Origin: Pseudomonas sp. QTF5
GTDB taxonomy: Bacteria; Pseudomonadota; Gammaproteobacteria; Pseudomonadales; Pseudomonadaceae
Direction of reading: 5' to 3'
Length of the DNA: 64,000 bases
Assembly (NCBI RefSeq): GCF_000512695.2
Contig: NZ_AZRW02000023.1
Span: 1,289-65,288 of the forward strand
The position numbers and the translations under genes are program-made. Shown here piece by piece: positions 35,210 to 42,247 of this stretch (position 1 is the first letter of the stretch; every line of letters starts with the position of its first letter). A model generated the notes under the pieces. It had not been told where the DNA came from. It did no database searches and saw only the letters and a list, made by a program, of their open reading frames with translations.

Positions 35210-36313
35210 TCATGAACCGCCGGCGAGGTGTCGCCGTTCGATGTTTTCATGAGCAAAAGCGATGTCGGCCAAATGGCAGAACTGTTGCGCCAGGCGTTGC
35301 GGCGCTTCTTCATCGCAAAATAATTCGTGTGGCAATTGCAGGCACACGCCTCGCAGCACCTGCAGCAGCATTGAACGTTCGCGGTGCGCAATCAGCACGA
35401 CGCTTTCACCCAATGCGCCGAGCAATAACTGGTCGAGTTCGTCGGGGTAGGTCAACAGGCCCAGCAGAAACACCAGCCAATCAGTCTCTCGAGCGTTGTG
35501 CCGACAGACCCATTGATCGCCAATCAAGCTGTCGATGAACACAGCTTCGGCCGAGCGCAGACGCTTGAGCCCGGTCAATCTGGCCAGCAAGTGGCCAAAC
35601 TCCTGGCGTGAGCAACTGGGGTCCTGGGCGCTGATGTCGGTCAGCAGCGCCGCTTCGATGAAGGCCAGTACGTTCATGCGCTGGGGCGCGCCAAACAAAG
35701 CGATCCAGTCCTGATAGCAACTGACCGGCCCTTCGTCCGATTCCAGAAAGTCACGGTAGGCTTCGCGCAGCAATCCCGCCCGTACCGTAAGCGCCGCGCC
35801 GAACAACCTGGCTTTCAAGGCGGCGTTGATTCCGGCTTTCATGCGTTTGGGCGAGGCTTGGTCAATCACCGTTTGCAGCAGGGTTTCGAGTCGCTGGCGG
35901 GTGCCTGCATCGAGCTTCTTGCGGCGCAATAACTCACGCAGCACCAGCGCCAGGTCACTGTCGTCGGGAAACAGTTTGCGTGCCATCTGCAGCAACCAGG
36001 CAACGGGTCTGTCGGCCAGGCGCGCCAGACTGAGCACTTGCCGGGCCTTGGGCACGGTGTCGTCTTCAAGCACCCTTTCGAAGCTGTCAGTCAAGGACTC
36101 GGACTTGAGCTCAAAATGCCGCCGGCTCCGGAACTGTGCCATGGCCGCCGACATTTCATCGCTGATCTGCACCAGGCGTTGCGTGAGCGCAACCGTACCG
36201 CTTTCCTCGACATCAATGTCGACATTGGCTTGAGGCTGAGGCTGCTCTGCGGCCTTTTCGGCGTTCAGCCGCGCCTGAGCCGCGCGCCCCCCCGAGGAAA
36301 TGGTCGGCAGCAT
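35210..36313 (-). CDS. invE: SctW/InvE gatekeeper
   Basis: A 367-residue InvE/MxiC/YopN-TyeA type protein. It holds back effectors until translocators are out. The N-terminal 60 residues are polar, then come helical repeats (LARLADRPVAWLLQMARKLFPDDSDLALVL) and a TyeA-like end. Its ATG at 36313 overlaps the invG stop by one base (TGATG), as expected for coupled translation. An in-frame GTG one codon earlier is less likely. Confidence 0.88.
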   Translation of the reverse strand: MLPTISSGGRAAQARLNAEKAAEQPQPQANVDIDVEESGTVALTQRLVQISDEMSAAMAQFRSRRHFELKSESLTDSFERVLEDDTVPKARQVLSLARLADRPVAWLLQMARKLFPDDSDLALVLRELLRRKKLDAGTRQRLETLLQTVIDQASPKRMKAGINAALKARLFGAALTVRAGLLREAYRDFLESDEGPVSCYQDWIALFGAPQRMNVLAFIEAALLTDISAQDPSCSRQEFGHLLARLTGLKRLRSAEAVFIDSLIGDQWVCRHNARETDWLVFLLGLLTYPDELDQLLLGALGESVVLIAHRERSMLLQVLRGVCLQLPHELFCDEEAPQRLAQQFCHLADIAFAHENIERRHLAGGS

Positions 36314-37968
36314 CACTTCTGTTCCGCGCGAAAGTAGGCCCGACGCACGCGTTCATGCTGCTCCGGTGTCATCAGGCGAGTACCCGGGTCGACGGCTTCC
36401 GGCTCCCATGCCGCGCGAATTTCCTTGGGCTGGATCAGAAACACCCGCACCGTATTCGCCGAGCGGCTCTGCCGGTAGCTGAACAGGCGACCGATCCAGG
36501 GTATCGAACCCAGCACCGGAATCCGTCCGACCTGCTCGCTGTGGTCATCCCGGGTAAAACCGCCGACCAACAGGCTTTTGCCCGGCGGCACCCGCGCCAC
36601 GGTGCTGATGCGTGTGCGGCCGACCATCGGCAGAGCGTTCGGCTGCTCGCCGGCGTCTGGGCGCTCGACTTCGTTACCGTCTTCGATGTTGAGCGACATT
36701 TCGATTTCGTCCGCCTGGGCGAAACGCGGCAACACATTCACCAACGTGCCATACGTCACGTGTTGCAGGTCGACACTGCGCTCGCCAACCAAAGGTGCGT
36801 AAAACGTCCGGTTGTTGTCGAAGATCGCCGGCACGTTTTCCTGGGTCAGAATCACCGGTCGCGCGACCACATTGGCTCGGCTGGTACGCTCCAGCGCCAT
36901 GACCTTGGTCACGAAAGATGCGCCATCAAGCGTGGTCGCCGAGCCCGCATTGAGCGACGCCGCAAACTGTCCGCCCGCCTTCAACGAGCCCTGCCATTCG
37001 ATGCCCAGCTGGTTGAGTTCGTCCTTGTGCAAATCAATGATCCACAACGACAACTCCACATGACGCTTGGCGGTGTCCAAAGCGCTCACCAGGTTCTCGA
37101 TGAAGCGCACCTGTTCCGGCAGCCCCTTGATCAGCAGACTATTGGTGTCGGGGTAGGCCACCACTCGAATGTTCCCCGCCGCCGCCTCCCGCGCAAGAAT
37201 CCGCGGGGCCGTCGGGTCATCGGCTGAAGGCGCAGTGGCCAATCCTTCCAGGGGAAACGCCGGCATCAACCCTGAGGACTTCTGTGCTGTGGTTTGTGCA
37301 ATCAGCGGTTCCACCTCGGCCTGCTCGCCACGCAGCAGTTGCTCGATCACCGTCGCCAGTCCGGGGATGGTCACCTTTTCATCGCGCAGCTCGTATTTGC
37401 GATCACCTACAAAGGTGTTCTGTACCTGAATAACGCCAATCTGCTGCTTGCCCAATAACAAGTCAGAGCGCTGGTTATCCATCAAGTGTGCGGTTTGAAG
37501 CACCAGGTCGACATAGATCGGCGGCCCGGAAATGTGGAAGGTGCGCAAGCCATCGTTGCGCAATGGATAACGGGCGTCATGCAATCCGGACTGCGTCAGG
37601 AATGACTTGAGCCTGGCCACTGAAAGCGTTTGCAGCGACGCCATGGAGCTTTTGATTTCGGCGGCGTCATACACGTAGATCGCCTGGCCATCGCTGTACC
37701 AGATCAGGCCCATCCGGGCGGTGATCCGCTCTAAGGTCGTTTGCGCCGATCCCAGGTCGAATTCACCGGAAATCCGTTTGGCCGCGGCCGCCTTGCTGAC
37801 GATGACCGGCTTGCCCAGCGGCCCCGACAGTTCTGTGAAAAACGTGCGCACGCTCTGCTCACGCGCCACGTAAGTCTCGGCTTGAGCCTGCACGGAAATA
37901 GGGACGAAAACCAATACGGAGCTCATTAGTATCGGTACGAAACGCAGCGCAACGGAATGAACGCTCAT
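36313..37968 (-). CDS. invG: SctC/InvG outer-membrane secretin
   Basis: A 551-residue secretin. The Sec signal ends about residue 29 (SVQAQA). The N0/N1 domains, including FFTELSGPLGKPVIVSKAAAAKRISG, precede the N3 and secretin regions (VARPVILTQENVPAIFDNN, RISTVARVPPGKSLLVGG, GRIPVLGSIPWIGRLFSYR). The secretin ring opens the outer membrane to the needle. No InvH-like pilotin gene is found nearby. The start at 37968 lies five bases past the invF stop. Confidence 0.94.
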   Translation of the reverse strand: MSVHSVALRFVPILMSSVLVFVPISVQAQAETYVAREQSVRTFFTELSGPLGKPVIVSKAAAAKRISGEFDLGSAQTTLERITARMGLIWYSDGQAIYVYDAAEIKSSMASLQTLSVARLKSFLTQSGLHDARYPLRNDGLRTFHISGPPIYVDLVLQTAHLMDNQRSDLLLGKQQIGVIQVQNTFVGDRKYELRDEKVTIPGLATVIEQLLRGEQAEVEPLIAQTTAQKSSGLMPAFPLEGLATAPSADDPTAPRILAREAAAGNIRVVAYPDTNSLLIKGLPEQVRFIENLVSALDTAKRHVELSLWIIDLHKDELNQLGIEWQGSLKAGGQFAASLNAGSATTLDGASFVTKVMALERTSRANVVARPVILTQENVPAIFDNNRTFYAPLVGERSVDLQHVTYGTLVNVLPRFAQADEIEMSLNIEDGNEVERPDAGEQPNALPMVGRTRISTVARVPPGKSLLVGGFTRDDHSEQVGRIPVLGSIPWIGRLFSYRQSRSANTVRVFLIQPKEIRAAWEPEAVDPGTRLMTPEQHERVRRAYFRAEQK

Positions 37969-37972
37969 CGAC

Positions 37973-38710
37973 TCACTTGCTTGAAAGGTAGGTGATATCC
38001 GCAAGGCTGCTGGGCGAGAAACCCATCAGCTCACGAACTTCCTTGGAAAAATGCGAAGAAGAGGCAAAGCCGAACTCCAGCGCCACATCCGTCAGCGAAC
38101 CGTTCTTCAGGTTCATGTTCAGCAGCGCCTGGGCCGTGCGCCAACCGCGCAATGCTGGCTTGGCCGCAGTGCCCAGCGCCTGGCGGCACAGGCGTCGAAA
38201 GTGCGACACCGACACGCCATAGCGCTGCGCCAGTGCGCTCAACTTTTCGCTGTGACTGCCTTGCTCCAACAGAAACCGCACCAACCCGTAGCTTTCGTTG
38301 TGGCGCAACTGACTGGCGAAGGTCCGATAGGGCAAACCACCGCCCAGCGCCTGCTGGATGTACCAGCGCTCAAGGGCTTTATTGGACTGGAGGGTTTCAT
38401 AAGCCACTGGCAAGGTGGCCCACGGTTGCGCGCATGTGCCTTGATCGTGCAGCGCACTGCTCACATCGAAGAAGACCTGTAATTTCACCAGAGGCGCTTC
38501 GGACAACTTCATGACCTCAACGCGACCGCCGCTCACGTGGATCACTCGATCCAGCGCGATCAGGCCTTCCCAACCGACTGGCAGCCAACAGCACGCCGCA
38601 GAATTCGCAGAGGCCAGACGCACGGGGTTTTCGACGACGCGTAGATGCAACAGACGCTCGTCGAGGTGAACTTCAGGGAACGCTGTGGCACAAAGTGGTT
38701 CGATCTGCAC
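37973..38710 (-). CDS. invF: InvF-type AraC-family activator
   Basis: A 245-residue AraC/XylS regulator. The DNA-binding half (about 145-240) has two helix-turn-helices: LSALAQRYGVSVSHFRRLCRQALG and LTDVALEFGFASSSHFSKEVRELMGFSPS. It begins with GTG, with AGGAG six bases upstream. It is first in the inv/spa operon, as in SPI-1. By analogy it acts with SicA on the sicA-sip promoter and possibly on the DcpS-like genes. Expression should depend on the HilA-like protein. Confidence 0.9.
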   Translation of the reverse strand: MQIEPLCATAFPEVHLDERLLHLRVVENPVRLASANSAACCWLPVGWEGLIALDRVIHVSGGRVEVMKLSEAPLVKLQVFFDVSSALHDQGTCAQPWATLPVAYETLQSNKALERWYIQQALGGGLPYRTFASQLRHNESYGLVRFLLEQGSHSEKLSALAQRYGVSVSHFRRLCRQALGTAAKPALRGWRTAQALLNMNLKNGSLTDVALEFGFASSSHFSKEVRELMGFSPSSLADITYLSSK

Positions 38711-38799
38711 ATCGGTCTCCTTGGCAACCTGGTTGATGTGGTCGACAGGATGAAAGACGCGGCGTATCGAATCCTGATGAAATGCTGATGGGACGCAGC

Positions 38800-38814
38800 T
38801 GGCATATGCCTTGC
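38800..38814 (+). promoter_or_regulatory. Sigma-54 promoter of nasST
   Basis: TGGCATATGCCTTGC has GG and GC exactly ten bases apart, the -24/-12 signature. Transcription should start near 38826, just before the leader hairpins. The same arrangement precedes the transporter and nirB units. Confidence 0.75.
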
Positions 38815-38833
38815 ACTGCCCCTGTCATCAGCA

Positions 38834-38920
38834 CTCATGCCAACGACGGGATGAGTCGAAAGACAAAGGCGTCGTCACAAGGCTTTGCTCACGCGAAAGC
38901 CTGGGACGACGTTTTTTTTT
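38834..38920 (+). promoter_or_regulatory. ANTAR-type attenuator leader of nasST
   Basis: Hairpin 1 is CTCATGCC-AACGAC-GGGATGAG (38834-38855; loop AACGAC, one G-G mismatch). Hairpin 2 is GAC-AAAGGC-GTC (38862-38873). Both loops have six bases with A first and G fourth. The terminator (38870-38911), GTCGTC/GACGAC around AGGCTTT/AAAGCCT, is followed by nine T residues ending only 15 bases before nasS. The 3' arm of hairpin 2 (38871-38873) is part of the terminator 5' arm, so the two are mutually exclusive. NasT is expected to stabilise hairpins 1 and 2 and allow read-through. Confidence 0.8.
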
Positions 38921-38935
38921 GGAAGGTGTTCAGGC

Positions 38936-40147
38936 ATGAATGAAACCACAGCCGGCCCACTGGCCTGGGTCAACGGCAGCGATGCCCCGGAAAAAACCGA
39001 AATCAATCTCGGCTTCATGGCCCTGAGCGACTGCGCTTCAGTGGTGGTCGCCGCCACCCAGGGCTTCGCCCAGCCCTACGGCCTTACCCTTAATCTCAAG
39101 CGCCAGACGTCGTGGGCCAACCTACGGGACAAACTGGTCAGCGGCGAACTCGACGCCGCCCACAGCCTGTACGGTCTGATTTACGCCGTGCACCTGGGCA
39201 TCGGCGGCGTAGCCTCCACCGACATGGCCGTACTCATGGGTCTTAACCAGAACGGCCAGAGCATCAACCTCTCCCACGGTTTGCAAGCCCTGGACGTGAC
39301 CAGTCCTGAAGCACTGGACCGACATGTGCACCAAAGTCGCCCAAAACTGACCTTCGCTCAGACATTTCCCACAGGCACCCACGCCATGTGGCTGTATTAC
39401 TGGCTGGCGAGTCAGGGCATTCATCCGTTGCAGGATGTCGACAGCGTGGTGGTGCCGCCGCCGCAAATGGTCGCGCACCTGCAAGCCGGGCGCATCGACG
39501 GTTTCTGCGTCGGCGAGCCGTGGGCTGCCAGCGCGGTGCAACAGAATCTCGGGTTTACGATGGCCACCAGCCAGACCCTTTGGCCCGATCACCCGGAAAA
39601 AGTCCTCGGCTGCACCCGCGCCTTCGTCGAGCAATACCCCAACACCGCACGGGCATTGGTGATGGCGATCCTCGAAGCCAGCCGATTCATCGAAGCCAGC
39701 CGCGAAAATCGCCGCAGCACCGCGCAACTGTTGAGTGCGCCTGAGTATCTGGATGCACCGCTCGATTGCATCGAACCACGCTTGCTCGGTGACTACGCCG
39801 ATGGCCTGGGCAATCGCTGGCAAGACCCGCACGCGATGCGTTTCCACGGTGACGGCGAGGTCAATCTGCCGTATTTGTCCGATGGCATGTGGTTCATGAC
39901 CCAATTCCGGCGCTGGGGTTTGTTGCGTGGCGACCCGGACTATCTCGGCGTGGCCCGTCAGGTCCAGCAACTAGACTTATACCGTGAGGCCGCCACCGGG
40001 GTCGGTGTGCCCGCCCGGAGTCAGGAAATGCGCAGCAGTCAACTGATCGACGGCAAAGTCTGGGACGGCTCGGACCCGGCCGGCTATGCCCGCAGCTTCA
40101 CGCTGCACGCCATGAGCGGCAGCGCTCCCCTTCTCGCCAGCCGCTGA
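38936..40147 (+). CDS. nasS: Nitrate sensor NasS
   Basis: A 403-residue NrtA/CmpA-like periplasmic-binding fold without a signal peptide (MNETTAGPLAWVNGSDAPEKTEINLGFMALSD in parts). It therefore acts in the cytoplasm as a nitrate/nitrite sensor, not as a transporter subunit. In known NasS-NasT systems NasS binds and inhibits NasT until nitrate is present. It is followed 15 bases later by nasT. The ATG at 38936 has GGAAGG about ten bases upstream, directly after the leader terminator. Confidence 0.9.
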   Translation: MNETTAGPLAWVNGSDAPEKTEINLGFMALSDCASVVVAATQGFAQPYGLTLNLKRQTSWANLRDKLVSGELDAAHSLYGLIYAVHLGIGGVASTDMAVLMGLNQNGQSINLSHGLQALDVTSPEALDRHVHQSRPKLTFAQTFPTGTHAMWLYYWLASQGIHPLQDVDSVVVPPPQMVAHLQAGRIDGFCVGEPWAASAVQQNLGFTMATSQTLWPDHPEKVLGCTRAFVEQYPNTARALVMAILEASRFIEASRENRRSTAQLLSAPEYLDAPLDCIEPRLLGDYADGLGNRWQDPHAMRFHGDGEVNLPYLSDGMWFMTQFRRWGLLRGDPDYLGVARQVQQLDLYREAATGVGVPARSQEMRSSQLIDGKVWDGSDPAGYARSFTLHAMSGSAPLLASR

Positions 40148-40162
40148 CAGGAGCCTGCGAAT

Positions 40163-40738
40163 ATGTTGCGTATCCTGCTGATCAACGACACCGCGAAAAA
40201 AGTCGGGCGTCTGAAGGCTGCCCTGACCGAAGCCGGGTTCGAGGTCATCGACGAGTCCGGCCTGACCATTGACCTGCCCGCGCGCGTCGAAACGGTGCGT
40301 CCGGACGTGATCCTGATCGATACCGAGTCACCGAGCCGCGATGTGATGGAGCAAGTGGTGCTGGTGACCCGCGACCAGCCGCGGCCGATCGTGATGTTCA
40401 CCGACGAGCACGACCCCGGCGTGATGCGCCGGGCGATCAAGTCCGGCGTCAGTGCCTACATCGTCGAGGGCATTCACGCACAACGCTTGCAGCCGATTCT
40501 CGACGTGGCCATGGCGCGCTTTGAAAGCGACCAGGCCCTGCGCGCGCAACTGCACGCCCGCGACCAGCAACTGGCCGAGCGCAAGCGCATCGAACTGGCC
40601 AAGGGGCTGCTGATGAAGATGAAGGACTGCAATGAAGAAGAGGCCTACACCCTGATGCGCCGCCAAGCCATGAGCCGCCAGCAGAAGCTGATACAGGTGG
40701 CGGAGCAGATTATTGCCATGAGTGAGTTGTTGGGCTGA
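40163..40738 (+). CDS. nasT: ANTAR antiterminator NasT
   Basis: A 191-residue regulator with an N-terminal receiver-like domain (about 1-120, DVILIDTESPSRDVMEQV) and a C-terminal ANTAR RNA-binding domain (about 130-190, ERKRIELAKGLLMKMKDCNEEEAYTLMRRQAM). It should bind the two six-base-loop hairpins found in three leaders of this cluster and release attenuation when nitrate frees it from NasS. AGGAG lies nine bases before the ATG. Confidence 0.93.
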   Translation: MLRILLINDTAKKVGRLKAALTEAGFEVIDESGLTIDLPARVETVRPDVILIDTESPSRDVMEQVVLVTRDQPRPIVMFTDEHDPGVMRRAIKSGVSAYIVEGIHAQRLQPILDVAMARFESDQALRAQLHARDQQLAERKRIELAKGLLMKMKDCNEEEAYTLMRRQAMSRQQKLIQVAEQIIAMSELLG

Positions 40739-40750
40739 CTGCCTTACCCC

Positions 40751-40780
40751 TGTGGCGAGGGAGCAAGCTCCCTCGCCACA
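40751..40780. repeat. Perfect palindrome (REP type) after nasT
   Basis: TGTGGCGAGGGAGC and GCTCCCTCGCCACA form a perfect stem separated by two bases. It is a known class of Pseudomonas extragenic repeat and may end the nasST transcript, though there is no T tract. Confidence 0.75.
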
Positions 40781-40810
40781 ACAACCTCTATAGCCACAAC
40801 CACCGATTGT

Positions 40811-40825
40811 TGGCACAAATCTCGC
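40811..40825 (+). promoter_or_regulatory. Sigma-54 promoter of the nitrate transporter unit
   Basis: TGGCACAAATCTCGC has GG and GC ten bases apart, with the TGGCAC consensus at -24. The -12 part (TCGCT) is less perfect. Transcription should start near 40837, just before the hairpins. Confidence 0.72.
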
Positions 40826-40842
40826 TAAGTAAATCCCTGCAA

Positions 40843-40926
40843 GGTAACCAACGGCGGTTGCCCCACCTACGACAAAGACGTCGCTCACCTCATTCGCCCC
40901 CTGGCGGATCGGGTAGCGGCGTTTTT
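40843..40926 (+). promoter_or_regulatory. ANTAR-type attenuator leader of the transporter gene
   Basis: Hairpin 1 is GGTAACC-AACGGC-GGTTGCC (40843-40862) and hairpin 2 is CGAC-AAAGAC-GTCG (40870-40883). Both six-base loops have A first and G fourth. The terminator pairs ACGTCGCT (40878-40885) with AGCGGCGT (40915-40922) around an inner CGCC/GGCG hairpin, followed by a T run. The GTCG of hairpin 2 lies inside the terminator's 5' arm. The gene starts about 100 bases later. Confidence 0.78.
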
Positions 40927-41028
40927 CCGTTTTGGCCCCAGAGACCGGGGCCGGTGGCGCGGCCTTTGTGGCGCCCCACCTGCAAGCTCATGACTCCTTC
41001 TTGATACGCCTGACAGCTGAGGTGCGCG

Positions 41029-42240
41029 ATGAATTCAAGCTTCTGGAAATCCGGCCATACCCCGACACTGTTCGCAGCCTTCCTCTATTTCGACCTGAGC
41101 TTCATGGTCTGGTACCTGCTCGGCCCAATGGCGGTGCAGATCGCCGCCGATTTGCAGCTGACCACCCAACAGCGCGGGCTGATGGTGGCCACGCCGATTC
41201 TGGCCGGGGCCGTGTTGCGCTTTATCATGGGCATGCTGGCGGATCGCCTGTCACCCAAAACTGCCGGACTGATCGGCCAGGTGATCGTCATCTGCGCCCT
41301 GTTCGTCGCCTGGAAACACGGCATCCACAGCTACGAGCAAGCACTGCTGCTGGGCCTGTTCCTCGGCATGGCCGGTGCGTCCTTTGCCGTTGCCCTGCCG
41401 CTGGCGTCGCAGTGGTATCCGCCGCAGCACCAAGGCAAAGCGATGGGCATCGCCGGCGCCGGTAACTCGGGCACCGTTCTCGCCGCACTGATCGCCCCGG
41501 TGCTGGCCGCCGCGTTTGGCTGGAGCAACGTGTTCGGCTTCGCCCTGATTCCGCTGATCCTGACCATCATCGTCTTCGCCTGGCTCGCTAAAAATGCCCC
41601 CGAGCGGCCGAAAGCCAAGTCCGTGTCCGACTACTTCAAGGCCCTGGGTGACCGCGACAGCTGGTGGTTCATGTTTTTCTACAGTGTGACCTTCGGCGGT
41701 TTCATCGGTCTGGCCAGCGCCCTGCCCGGCTACTTCAACGACCAATACGGCCTGAGCCCGGTGACCGCCGGCTACTACACTGCTGCTTGTGTGTTCGGTG
41801 GCAGCCTGATGCGTCCGTTGGGCGGCGCGCTGGCGGATCGTTTCGGCGGGATTCGCACCTTGCTGGCGATGTATACCGTCGCAGCGCTCTGCATTGCAGC
41901 AGTGGGTTTCAATCTGCCGAGCTCCTACGCCGCGTTGGCGCTTTTCGTCTGCACCATGCTCGGTTTGGGTGCAGGCAACGGCGCAGTATTCCAGTTGGTG
42001 CCGCAGCGTTTTCGCCGGGAGATCGGTGTGATGACCGGGCTGATCGGCATGGCCGGCGGCATTGGTGGCTTCGCACTGGCAGCCGGCATGGGCGCGATCA
42101 AGCAAAGCACTGGCAGCTATCAACTGGCGTTGTGGTTGTTCGCCAGCCTTGGCGTACTTGCCTGGTTCGGTCTGCATGGTGTGAAACGTCGCTGGAGAAC
42201 CACTTGGGGTTCGGCAGCCGTCACCGCTGCTCGGGTGTGA
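41029..42240 (+). CDS. nasA: Nitrate/nitrite MFS transporter (NasA/NarK type)
   Basis: A 403-residue inner-membrane transporter of the NNP family with about twelve helices. Family landmarks are FDLSFMVWYLLGPMAVQIA in helix 1, RFIMGMLADRLSPK, and the two Gly-rich nitrate signature motifs in GMAGASFAVALPLASQWYPP and LGLGAGNGAVFQLVPQRF. It should import nitrate for the reductase encoded downstream. GAGG precedes the ATG. The kinase gene follows after seven bases. Confidence 0.93.
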   Translation: MNSSFWKSGHTPTLFAAFLYFDLSFMVWYLLGPMAVQIAADLQLTTQQRGLMVATPILAGAVLRFIMGMLADRLSPKTAGLIGQVIVICALFVAWKHGIHSYEQALLLGLFLGMAGASFAVALPLASQWYPPQHQGKAMGIAGAGNSGTVLAALIAPVLAAAFGWSNVFGFALIPLILTIIVFAWLAKNAPERPKAKSVSDYFKALGDRDSWWFMFFYSVTFGGFIGLASALPGYFNDQYGLSPVTAGYYTAACVFGGSLMRPLGGALADRFGGIRTLLAMYTVAALCIAAVGFNLPSSYAALALFVCTMLGLGAGNGAVFQLVPQRFRREIGVMTGLIGMAGGIGGFALAAGMGAIKQSTGSYQLALWLFASLGVLAWFGLHGVKRRWRTTWGSAAVTAARV

Positions 42241-42247
42241 GAACTGA

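Noticed and set aside
40934..40952. GGCCCC/GGGGCC hairpin with AGAGACC loop as a further ANTAR site
   Set aside because: The loop has seven bases, not six, and it lies after the terminator, so it does not fit the layout of the other sites.
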